57,525 nucleotides of DNA from CAYPFY01 sp964410105 (GTDB lineage: Bacteria > Bacteroidota > Ignavibacteria > UBA10030 > SZUA-254). The stretch spans positions 1 to 57,525 of the forward strand of contig CAYPFY010000022.1 in assembly GCA_964410105.1 (NCBI GenBank), in the 5' to 3' direction. Positions 50,875-57,525 of this stretch are shown in pieces. The notes below the pieces were generated by a model that did not search any database, was not told where the DNA came from, and saw only the letters and a program-made list of their open reading frames with translations. A program made the translations under genes and the position numbers. Numbering within the stretch: the first letter of the stretch is position 1; each line of letters starts with the position of its first letter.

Positions 50875-51282
50875 ATGGCAGGCGTGAAGAGAATGTCTTA
50901 CGCGCTGACGCCCCTCGCCGACAGGCCCGGAGAGTTGCTCAGGGTCATGCAGAACCTGAAGTCAAAGAACGTATCGCTGGCGGGCCTTTGGGGATTCGGG
51001 ACGGAGCCGGGTAAGGCACAATTATATGCTATTGGAAAGAGCGCGGAAAAGCTCCGATCGGCGTGGAAGGAAGCGGGGATGCAGGTCGAGGAGGGGGAGG
51101 GGTTTTATATGAGCGGCGCGGACCGCCCGGGCGCCCTTTTGAAGCCACTCGAAGCCCTCTCCGCGGGGGGCATCAACATCGTAGCGATTGACGCCGTTTC
51201 GGTCGGAGGGAAATTCGGGTCGTTCATCTGGGTGAAACCGACCGAGGTCGAGCGGGCCGCGGGGGTGTTGGGCGCCAAATAA
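50875..51282 (+). CDS. Tandem ACT-domain protein
   Basis: 135 residues from ATG 50875 (SD AAGGAGGT; a GTG at 50869 overlaps that SD and is rejected). Two ACT folds are visible: YALTPLADRPGELLRVMQNL / NVSLAGLWGFG, and YMSGADRPGALLKPLEALSA / INIVAIDAVSV. Each has the D-R-P-G turn that marks the ligand site. Free-standing ACT pairs usually sense amino acids and regulate a partner protein. No amino-acid biosynthesis gene is near. The ligand is unknown. Confidence 0.9.
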   Translation: MAGVKRMSYALTPLADRPGELLRVMQNLKSKNVSLAGLWGFGTEPGKAQLYAIGKSAEKLRSAWKEAGMQVEEGEGFYMSGADRPGALLKPLEALSAGGINIVAIDAVSVGGKFGSFIWVKPTEVERAAGVLGAK

Positions 51283-51303
51283 GTCCGGTCGTGCCGGAGG
51301 GGA

Positions 51304-51789
51304 TCACGGGAAGAAATACCGTGCCCCGATGCCCGCGTCGAGACCGAGACCGGACGGGGTGGTAAGCTGGAGAGCCGGGACCAATTCGACAAAAACATCG
51401 ATCGGCGTTGACCGGGGGAGATACTCGAGTCCGATCACGCCGCGGACGGCAAACGCCGTATTATATCCGGCGCCGGTGTTCAGGTGAGCGCCGAGGCCGT
51501 AATACAGAGGAAATCGTTCGGACGACTGGATGGCATTGAACGAATGCCAGAGATAATCCGCATGAAGGTGCAGGCGGGATCCGCCGTCGTAGCTCCCGTT
51601 GTAGCTGCTGATCCGGTCTCCGCCGAGCGACCATCCGAGCCCGAAATCAAAGGCGGTCGAGGGAGAGGTCCACAATTTTGCGCTCACGCCGGTGGGCTCA
51701 CCTATGATAAGGCCAAGGCCAAAATTCCGGGACTGAGCAGGGAGTTGGGTTGTGAAGAGCAGGCAGGCGGCACAGACAAGCTTTTTCAT
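51304..51789 (-). CDS. Small outer-membrane beta-barrel-like protein
   Basis: 161 residues; AAGGAGGG precedes the ATG, followed by signal MKKLVCAACLLFTTQLPAQ. The mature part alternates polar and hydrophobic residues in strands (FGLGLIIGEPTGVSAKLW, FDFGLGWSLGG, LHLHADYLWHSF, YYGLGAHLNTGAG) and ends in an aromatic YFFP, as expected of an eight-stranded outer-membrane barrel. No specific family was recognised. It is 69 nt downstream of the coiled-coil lipoprotein gene, with a strong hairpin between. Confidence 0.8.
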   Translation of the reverse strand: MKKLVCAACLLFTTQLPAQSRNFGLGLIIGEPTGVSAKLWTSPSTAFDFGLGWSLGGDRISSYNGSYDGGSRLHLHADYLWHSFNAIQSSERFPLYYGLGAHLNTGAGYNTAFAVRGVIGLEYLPRSTPIDVFVELVPALQLTTPSGLGLDAGIGARYFFP

Positions 51790-51808
51790 GGTCCCTCCTT
51801 AAATAGTT

Positions 51809-51844
51809 CCGCCGCCCCGAGTGATATGACGCCCGGGGCGGCGG
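51809..51844 (-). other. Strong GC hairpin between lipoprotein and barrel genes
   Basis: CCGCCGCCCCG (51809-51819) pairs perfectly with CGGGGCGGCGG (51834-51844) over 11 bp with a 14-nt loop. It lies 14 nt after the lipoprotein stop and 19 nt before the barrel gene ATG on the minus strand. No T run follows, so an attenuator or mRNA-stabilising element is as likely as a terminator. Confidence 0.55.
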
Positions 51845-51858
51845 AGCATGTTGGCCGG

Positions 51859-52743
51859 TTAGTTCGATGATGGCCGGTCGGTGATGATGACGAGATATTT
51901 ATCCTTCCAGAATTCCTCCGGCTGGGCGATGGTGAGCATCGACTGATCGGAGCTCAGCAGAGTCTGCTGGTAGTCCGTGATATTGCGCCGGGGAAGGATT
52001 TCGTCGATCTTCCCGTTCACCTGGATGGTGTTATCGACCGTCTTATTGATCGGCTTAAAATACTTCTCATCAAATTTGCTCGTCAGCGTGGTCGTTGAGC
52101 CGAGGAGGCCCCAGAGGAAGCCGCCTTCCTTGGTGATGATTCCCATCTTTTCCAGCTCATCGCGCGTGCCGGCGATATAGTACGCCGTTGTGATGGTCTT
52201 ATACTGAGTGCGGATCACCGAGTCCTGCTGTGTGATGACGGCGCCCTTTTCCGTGATCTCGTGTTGCAGCCCGTCGACACGCTTGCCGAGGTCAGCGATG
52301 GCAAGATCGCGTTCTTCGATTGTTTTCTTCAGATTATCGACCATTTTCTGCAGCCCGGCGTATTTTTTGGCCGATGAGCCGATTTTCGCCTGGAGGGCGG
52401 TGATACGCTTGTGGTCGTCCTGAAGAGTCGATCGGATGAGAGTGATCCGGTCCAGCATCTTCGCCCGGACTTCCTCGCGGGTAAGCTTCTTTTCTGCCTC
52501 GAGATCGGTCGTTTCCCTGAGGAGCGATTTTTCTTTCGCCTTCACATCTTCGATGCTCGTATAGACATCGTTGATGGCTGACGTGACCTTATCGACGTAC
52601 TCGTCGCGGGCGGCGAGGTCCTGTGTCAGCTGGTGGTTCATATTCTGTGCCGCCTGGTTCTGCTGCTCGAGTTCCTGTATCCGGCCGTTGTTACATCCGC
52701 CGGCGAGGAGCACGATGACGGCGAGCAATGGGATGAGCTTCAT
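51859..52743 (-). CDS. Coiled-coil lipoprotein, uncharacterised
   Basis: 294 residues from ATG 52743 (AAAGGAG 7 nt upstream; the longer frame above has no SD). The signal LIPLLAVIVLLAGGCNN has a clear lipobox AGGC. Residues ~22-185 are almost all heptad-like coiled coil (RIQELEQQNQAAQNMNHQL, LQKMVDNLKKTIEERDLAI). The C-terminal ~100 residues form a folded part (GIITKEGGFLWGLLGSTTTL, PRRNITDYQQTLLSSDQSML) ending in EEFWKDKYLVIITD. I do not recognise the family. It is a long periplasmic strut anchored by lipid; a good promoter precedes it. Confidence 0.85.
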   Translation of the reverse strand: MKLIPLLAVIVLLAGGCNNGRIQELEQQNQAAQNMNHQLTQDLAARDEYVDKVTSAINDVYTSIEDVKAKEKSLLRETTDLEAEKKLTREEVRAKMLDRITLIRSTLQDDHKRITALQAKIGSSAKKYAGLQKMVDNLKKTIEERDLAIADLGKRVDGLQHEITEKGAVITQQDSVIRTQYKTITTAYYIAGTRDELEKMGIITKEGGFLWGLLGSTTTLTSKFDEKYFKPINKTVDNTIQVNGKIDEILPRRNITDYQQTLLSSDQSMLTIAQPEEFWKDKYLVIITDRPSSN

Positions 52744-52823
52744 AGACTTTCTCCTTTCCATTCCGTAGAAGAGGCTCTGCGGAAGATTTTGGGTGAGATA
52801 AAACGTCTGGCGTGCTATGTATA

Positions 52824-52851
52824 AATTTAGGGAAGTCGTGACGGAAGTCAA
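52824..52851 (-). promoter_or_regulatory. Promoter of the coiled-coil lipoprotein gene
   Basis: On the minus strand TTGACT (52846-52851) and TAAATT (52824-52829) are separated by 16 nt, about 80 nt before ATG 52743. Confidence 0.55.
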
Positions 52852-52936
52852 GTGAATTTTTTTTAAGGAACTGACGCGCGCGAGGGCGTTTGCGTGGGAT
52901 CGTGCGCCGACGATCAAAAGCGGATGTGAAATTTTT

Positions 52937-53797
52937 TTAACCCTGCGGGGCTGGCGGGTGGAGGAGGGCCTCTTTCGAGCGACGGGTGGTGCGGGCGATT
53001 ATTGAAGGAATGAGCCAGGCGGCATAGCCGTCGCGCCGTCTGGTGCAGGCGATGATGTCGTCGAAGCGGGCGCGGATATCCTGGAGCGGGCGGCCGGTGT
53101 GGGTGGCGATCCAGACATCAAATCCGTCCCGCCAGTGCGTAAAAACCTCCGCGAGGAGATCCCGGTCGACTCTGAGCGTGTCGATGCAGAGATAATTCAC
53201 CTCAATCCCGGTGCAACCGAGAAAATCGAGCAGAGCGGGCATCGTCCTTCCCTGCCGGAGGTTCGACCCGGCTCCTTCGGCCGCTTTCCAGCCAAAATCA
53301 CGGAAAAACTCATCGGCGTCGTACTTCGTGGGATAGAAAAACAGCATCCCATAATCCTCCGCCAGAAAATAAAGTCCCCCTCCGGGCTTTACCACGCGGA
53401 TCATCTCCCTTATTACTTGGACAGGGTCGGGGACGGCCTGGAGCATATGGCGGCAGAGGGCGACGTCGAACCTGTCGGCCTCGAAGGGAAGGGAGACGGC
53501 GTCCCCCTGCCGGAACGTGAGGCCGGGAAACTTGTCAGAGGGGAATCGGCGGAGCGCCCGGGCCAGATTGATTTCGGAAAGGTCCAGGCCGGTCACGGTT
53601 TTGGGGGAGAACTCCGAAATAAGGCGGGAAGAGATTTCGCCCGTGCCGCACCCGACGTCAAGGACATTGAGATCAGGCCGGTCGAAAAGGGGCTTCATGA
53701 GGGGCTTTTCCTGAGGCCAGATGGCTCTTGCCTGGGCGTCGAGGGTGCGGGCCATGGCCTCATTTTCCATCTGCTCCCGTTGTCCGTCGGTGGTCAT
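52937..53797 (-). CDS. Class I SAM-dependent methyltransferase
   Basis: 286 residues. Motif I is LNVLDVGCGTGEISSRL, motif II region TVTGLDLSEINLARAL, motif III FRQGDAVSLPFEADRFDVALCRHMLQ, and the post-motif RVVKPGGGLYFLAEDYG is usual for UbiE-like small-molecule methyltransferases. Residues after 200 carry a family-specific helical part (LRVDRDLLAEVFTHWRDGF). Substrate is not evident. It is divergent from ychF with a 127-bp gap; a hairpin (52898-52915) lies downstream. Confidence 0.88.
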   Translation of the reverse strand: MTTDGQREQMENEAMARTLDAQARAIWPQEKPLMKPLFDRPDLNVLDVGCGTGEISSRLISEFSPKTVTGLDLSEINLARALRRFPSDKFPGLTFRQGDAVSLPFEADRFDVALCRHMLQAVPDPVQVIREMIRVVKPGGGLYFLAEDYGMLFFYPTKYDADEFFRDFGWKAAEGAGSNLRQGRTMPALLDFLGCTGIEVNYLCIDTLRVDRDLLAEVFTHWRDGFDVWIATHTGRPLQDIRARFDDIIACTRRRDGYAAWLIPSIIARTTRRSKEALLHPPAPQG

Positions 53798-53924
53798 GAA
53801 TTGAATATACTCAATCCTTCACTATATGCATGAACCAGAACACTCTTCAGGGACACAAAGTTTTGACCATTTCGGCGGAAAATTCGCCTGAAATTCGTAC
53901 TTTACAAAACTACCGGAGCAGCCT

Positions 53925-55004
53925 ATGCAAATCGGAATCGTCGGACTCCCCTTTTCGGGGAAATCGACACTCTTTCAGACAATAACGCGGACTCATATGG
54001 ACCCCTCGGCGCTGGCCAGATCGGAAGCGCACCGGTCCGTCGTCAAGATCCCTGACATCCGGCTTCAAAAGCTCACCGAGCTCTTCACGCCCGAGACGAG
54101 CGTTCACGCGACAATTGAGTTCGTCGATGTCGTCGGACTGAAGAAGGGGGAGTCGGGATCGACGCAGTTCACGACAAATTTTCTGGCCAATGTAAAAACA
54201 AACGATGCGCTCATACAGGTTGTAAGGCTTTTTGAGGACGAGGCGGTCCCTCATCCTGACGGCCCGGTGGATGCGGCGAGGGACATCGGCGCGTTCGAGG
54301 CGGAGTTCATCATTTCGGATCAAAGTCTCATTGAGACGCGGCTCGAACGGATCGCAAAGCAGCTCCAAAAAACGCAGGATGAAATACTCAAAAAGGAACA
54401 ACCCGTGCTGGAGCGGTGCCGTAAGATCCTTGACAGCGAGCGCCCGTTGAGGGAGGCTGAGTTCTCGAAGGAGGAGGCGTTTCTGCTCAAGACCTACCAG
54501 CTGCTTTCGATAAAGCCGATGCTCATCGGCCTCAACCGGGATGAACCGCGGGGTGGGGATTCCGACATCAGCCAGATAACATCCCGCTTTTCTGGAAAGC
54601 GGTCGAGGGTCGTCTCGTTCTTTGGAAAAATTGAAAGGGAAATGTCGGAGCTGGCCGAAGACGAGACCGGGCCTTTCATGGCCGAGTACGGAATCAAAGA
54701 ATCGGCCCTGACGGTCCTTATCAGGGAGGCGTATGCCCTTCTCGGGCTTCAGTCATTCTTCACCGTCGGGGAGGATGAATGCAGGGCGTGGACCATACGG
54801 AGAGGGATGACGGCGCAGGAGGCGGCGGGGGTCATTCACTCCGATTTTTTCGGAAAATTCATACGGGCGGAGGTGGTGGGGTACGACCATTTCATCGAAC
54901 ACGGCGGGTCATTTGCGAAGGCGAAGGAGGCGGGGCACTGGAGGCTGGAGGGGAAGGAGTACATCGTGAAGGATGGAGACATCATGTCCATCCGGCACAG
55001 CTAG
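53925..55004 (+). CDS. ychF: YchF/OLA1-type redox-regulated ATPase/GTPase
   Basis: 359 residues. The P-loop GLPFSGKST sits at residues 7-15. The TATRE-like switch and DVVGLKKGESGST (G3) follow. The base-recognition motif is NRDE instead of NKxD, matching the ATP preference of YchF. The inserted helical hairpin (ERIAKQLQKTQDEILKKEQ) and a C-terminal TGS domain (FFTVGEDECRAWTIRRGMTA, HWRLEGKEYIVKDGDIM) are both present. YchF binds ribosomes and affects stress responses. The stop abuts the convergent T9SS gene with zero spacing. Confidence 0.95.
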   Translation: MQIGIVGLPFSGKSTLFQTITRTHMDPSALARSEAHRSVVKIPDIRLQKLTELFTPETSVHATIEFVDVVGLKKGESGSTQFTTNFLANVKTNDALIQVVRLFEDEAVPHPDGPVDAARDIGAFEAEFIISDQSLIETRLERIAKQLQKTQDEILKKEQPVLERCRKILDSERPLREAEFSKEEAFLLKTYQLLSIKPMLIGLNRDEPRGGDSDISQITSRFSGKRSRVVSFFGKIEREMSELAEDETGPFMAEYGIKESALTVLIREAYALLGLQSFFTVGEDECRAWTIRRGMTAQEAAGVIHSDFFGKFIRAEVVGYDHFIEHGGSFAKAKEAGHWRLEGKEYIVKDGDIMSIRHS

Positions 55005-57116
55005 TCATTTGAGAAGCAGCATTCGCTTCACGTCGGAGAACGAGCCGGCGCGCATCCGGCAGAAATAGACTCCCGAGGGGAGTTCCCGCCCGGTGAAGGT
55101 GGCGGTGAAAGTTCCGGCGGGCACATCCTTGTCGGCGAGGGTGGCCACCTGCTGGCCGATCAGATTATGCACCGTCACCACCACATGCGCAGGGCGGGAG
55201 AGTGTGTAACGGATCGTCGTCGCCGGGTTGAAGGGGTTGGGATAATTCTGGCTCAGGGCGGCGAAGACCGGAATAGTCGGCGCTCTTGCGGTATCGATCC
55301 ATCCCCCTGATGTCGTCGAAAGAACGATCCCTCCGTCACCGACGATTGTTCCGGTATCTCCGCGCATCGAGACGGCGTAGAGCCTGTTATGCGTACCGCT
55401 CGTCTGGGTGCTCCAGTGGCTTCCGCCGTCTGAGCTTGCAAGAATAGTGCCGTTGAAGCCGGCGATGACCCAACGGGGTCCGTCGGCGTGGGCGACGGAG
55501 CGGAGAATGGAGGAGGTGGGGCTTGGGACTGAGTCCCAATGGAGCCCGCCGTCCAGCGAGCGGAGAATCGTGCCCGCCCATCCGACGGCGATCGCCGTAT
55601 CGTGCGAGAGGATGGCGACATCGCGAAGATTCGCGATCGTGCCCGAGGGGATCAAGATCCAGGTGATACCTGCGTCGGAGGTCCGGAGTATCGTGCCGGA
55701 ATCCCCGACCGCGATGGCGGTCAGAGAATCGGAGCGGGCCATCCGGTAAAGAAGCTTTCGCGCAGGAGCGCTCACTCCCGTCCAGTTCAATCCGGCGTCG
55801 GTGGATCGCAGAATAGTGCCGCTGTCTCCGGTCACGACCGCGGTCGTGGGGGAGAAAAATTTCACGCCGAACAACGAGCTCGTGGTACCGACCGGGATAA
55901 TGGACCACGATTCTCCCCCGTCAAAGGACCGCCAGAGTTCGCCGTGGTAGCCTGTGATAAGCCCGACCCTGTCCTCGAAAGAGACGGAGTAGCACGCCGA
56001 GGCCCCCATCGAGTACTCATGCCAGGTCATCCAGCCATCCGTCGTCATCGCGATCCTCCCCCCTGCTCCGACGGCGATTCCGGTCTGGCCTGACCAGAGA
56101 TATACGTCGGACAGCCAGGAGATCCTCAGGGCGGTCGACTGAATCTGCCAGCGCGAACCTCCGTCGGAAGACTGAAGGATCAGGCCTCCGTCTCCGACTG
56201 CAACCGCATGCTGCTCATCGGAGAGGGCGACGCCCTGAATGTCTCCTGTCGGAGGTTCAATTGCCAGCCATGACCGGCCGGCGTCGGTCGTCCGGAAGAG
56301 CACGCCCGTCGGATTGTCGTTGATCCCGACTTTGTTTGCTGCGATTATGCCATGATTTGGCGTGACGAACTGGATGCTCATCAGGTAGTAGGTGCTTGCC
56401 ACTCCGATAAGCGGCCATGTCCGGCCCCCGTCAGTCGTTTGAAAAACGGCTCCTCCCCATCCGACCATATAGCCGGTCTTCGTTGACGTGAAGCAAATCC
56501 CGGTAAGCTCGTTCTTATAGTGGGAGTTCGTCTCAATCCAGGAATCTCCGCCATCTGAGGTCTGGTACATCGTCCCGAACTTTCCTATCGCCGTCCCGTG
56601 ACCCGCATCGGCGAAGGCGATATCGAACAGATACTCCCCGTCGGGGGTCCCGAACTGAGACCATGTCTCGCCCGCGTCGGTGGTGCGAAGAACCATGCCT
56701 CCGTAATCGACAAGCGAGCCGACGGCGAAGCAGATATGAGAATTCACGGCCCAGACGCCGGTGAGGTGAAATGATGTGCCGGAGGACTGTTGTCTCCAGC
56801 TGAGTCCTCCGTCGGTCGAATGAATAATTGTCCCAGAAGAACCGACGGCCCATCCGTCGTCGTGTGTGCGGAAGGAAATGTCTGAGAGGTTGTTTGTGGT
56901 CCCCCCTGCCTCCTTAAGGACAGACCAATTCATGCCTCCGTTTATCGTTCGGAGAATAGTCCCATCGCCTCCGGCAGCAACGAAGGTGAGAGAGTCGATG
57001 GCAGCGACGGCACTGAGAAAGTTACCCTGGGGGCGGGGGCTCTGGGTCTCCCAGCCGTTCTTCGCCTGAACTGAAGCGATAAGAAAGCAGAGAGGAATGG
57101 CGCGAGCGAAACTCAA
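55005..57116 (-). CDS. T9SS-exported YCF48-type double propeller
   Basis: 703 residues from TTG 57116: GGAGGA lies 4 nt upstream and the leader (FARAIPLCFLIASVQA) starts at once, whereas ATG 57131 would put that SD inside the gene. About fourteen repeats of the AVGxxGTIxxTxDGGxxW kind fill residues ~25-615 (WAVGSSGTIIHSTDGGLSW, AVVTGDSGTILRSTDAGLNW), enough for two seven-bladed propellers. The end is a T9SS sorting domain (QNYPNPFNPATTIRYTLS, LPSGVYFCRMRAG, RMLLLK). A promoter lies 74-101 nt upstream. Ligand is unknown. Confidence 0.9.
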   Translation of the reverse strand: MSFARAIPLCFLIASVQAKNGWETQSPRPQGNFLSAVAAIDSLTFVAAGGDGTILRTINGGMNWSVLKEAGGTTNNLSDISFRTHDDGWAVGSSGTIIHSTDGGLSWRQQSSGTSFHLTGVWAVNSHICFAVGSLVDYGGMVLRTTDAGETWSQFGTPDGEYLFDIAFADAGHGTAIGKFGTMYQTSDGGDSWIETNSHYKNELTGICFTSTKTGYMVGWGGAVFQTTDGGRTWPLIGVASTYYLMSIQFVTPNHGIIAANKVGINDNPTGVLFRTTDAGRSWLAIEPPTGDIQGVALSDEQHAVAVGDGGLILQSSDGGSRWQIQSTALRISWLSDVYLWSGQTGIAVGAGGRIAMTTDGWMTWHEYSMGASACYSVSFEDRVGLITGYHGELWRSFDGGESWSIIPVGTTSSLFGVKFFSPTTAVVTGDSGTILRSTDAGLNWTGVSAPARKLLYRMARSDSLTAIAVGDSGTILRTSDAGITWILIPSGTIANLRDVAILSHDTAIAVGWAGTILRSLDGGLHWDSVPSPTSSILRSVAHADGPRWVIAGFNGTILASSDGGSHWSTQTSGTHNRLYAVSMRGDTGTIVGDGGIVLSTTSGGWIDTARAPTIPVFAALSQNYPNPFNPATTIRYTLSRPAHVVVTVHNLIGQQVATLADKDVPAGTFTATFTGRELPSGVYFCRMRAGSFSDVKRMLLLK

Positions 57117-57409
57117 GAAATCCTCCGGCATTCCGCTGGCGTCCCCCGATGCGTTTGCAGATGCCGCGCCTAGACGGAATATTTACCCAAATATAGCAAA
57201 TGAATTGAAAAAATCAACTCAAGCATCGCTTGAAGGGGGGAGCTACAATGACTTTGATAAGGCGTCAGATCGCCGGTTGGGACCTGACCAGTGAAAGGCA
57301 GGGGATCGGAGGGCAAATCCCGGACATTTGATAGTGCCTCAAGAGGGGATTGAATAAAGCCCCAATCTTTCTAACATGGCGGTTAGCATAACCGTGAAGT
57401 GACCAGCCA
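57117..57409. other. Intergenic stretch with one promoter
   Basis: 293 bp between two minus-strand genes. Apart from the promoter at 57190-57217 for the propeller gene, no gene, RNA or clear hairpin was seen. Short open frames here have no coding pattern. Confidence 0.5.
57190..57217 (-). promoter_or_regulatory. Promoter of the YCF48 T9SS gene
   Basis: On the minus strand TTGATT (57212-57217) and TATATT (57190-57195) with a 16-nt spacer, in an AT-rich patch inside GC-richer DNA. Confidence 0.6.
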
Positions 57410-57525
57410 TTACTTCATCAACACGAGCTTCTTGGTCTCTACGTAATTAGCCGAATGTCCCTGGGCGACAGCATTCGCCACAAGCCGATAGAAATACACG
57501 CCGCTCGCCAAGGGACTCGCATCAA
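57410..57525 (-). CDS. C-terminal tail of a T9SS-exported protein (partial)
   Basis: The last 38 codons of a gene entering from the right edge. They read ASPLASGVYFYRLVANAV, then ANYVETKKLVLMK and TAA. The LASGVYFYRL and KKLVLMK elements are the final strands of a T9SS type A sorting domain, the same as in the other secreted proteins here. Most of the gene is outside the window, so nothing can be said of its function. Confidence 0.85.
   Translation of the reverse strand, partial: DASPLASGVYFYRLVANAVAQGHSANYVETKKLVLMK

Noticed and set aside
52898..52915. GATCGT-ACGATC hairpin downstream of the methyltransferase
   Set aside because: A 6-bp stem without a T run on the minus strand; too weak to call a terminator.

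Overview
The window looks like a chromosomal segment from a Gram-negative bacterium of the Bacteroidota/Chlorobi side, most like the Ignavibacteria or a neighbouring candidate group. This is inferred from five C-terminal type IX secretion (T9SS, Por-type) sorting tails of the QN(Y/F)PNPFNP kind, many YCF48/BNR propeller proteins, eukaryote-like Ser/Thr kinases with PD40 propellers, an RND efflux system with a TolC-type outer-membrane protein, and complex I genes. No rRNA, tRNA, CRISPR array or recognisable transposase was found.

Layout. (1) 0.3-13.4 kb is a rearranged accessory block. It holds two T9SS-exported proteins (one a putative zinc metalloprotease with a propeller), four copies of one Ser/Thr kinase family (a 5' remnant, a broken gene and two intact divergent genes) and a decayed comM/yifB C-terminal remnant at each end. 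The two intact kinases share a 269-bp, ~97% identical tract in inverted orientation. (2) 13.4-16.2 kb is a redox/metal island on the minus strand: a truncated ccdA, two thioredoxin-fold genes (one missing an active-site Cys and a normal start), a DUF6789-like membrane protein, a periplasmic DsrE-like protein and a secreted heavy-metal (HMA) protein. (3) 16.3-23.3 kb is an efflux operon: ECF sigma, anti-sigma, RND pump, membrane fusion protein, TolC. A Crp/Fnr regulator lies next to it at 23.4-24.1 kb. (4) 24.3-26.3 kb is a compact arsR - merT-fusion - copZ-like metal operon with a visible promoter and operator.

(5) 26.4-28.0 kb encodes a GT-C type membrane glycosyltransferase. (6) 28.1-32.6 kb (plus strand) has a propeller protein, a DUF1684 lipoprotein, a SpoIIE phosphatase and a HerA-like ATPase. 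(7) 32.6-38.6 kb (minus) has a T9SS propeller protein, a paired inactive and active M16 peptidase, and a DUF1579-like protein. (8) 38.7-45.1 kb (minus) is a tight run udk - M16 peptidase - ald - nuoG - nuoH - nuoI. (9) 45-57.5 kb carries a GT2 glycosyltransferase, a bacterial GH47 alpha-mannosidase, a REC-PAS sensor, msrA, an ACT-domain protein, an outer-membrane/lipoprotein pair, a methyltransferase, ychF, a large YCF48 T9SS protein and the tail of another T9SS protein.

The best candidate for a new system joins parts 2-4. Two 16-bp palindromes of the form TGTCG-N6-CGACA lie at nearly the same distance (73 and 83 nt) upstream of the DUF6789/thioredoxin unit and the HMA gene, and a degenerate third lies 74 nt upstream of the DsrE-like gene. 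The nearby Crp/Fnr protein has a CooA-like recognition helix (SRQT), and CooA binds TGTCA-N6-CGACA, so this regulator may control the island. Next to it, a MerT transporter has gained a ~230-residue Cys-containing C-terminal domain in place of MerP and is coupled to a [2Fe-2S] metallochaperone.
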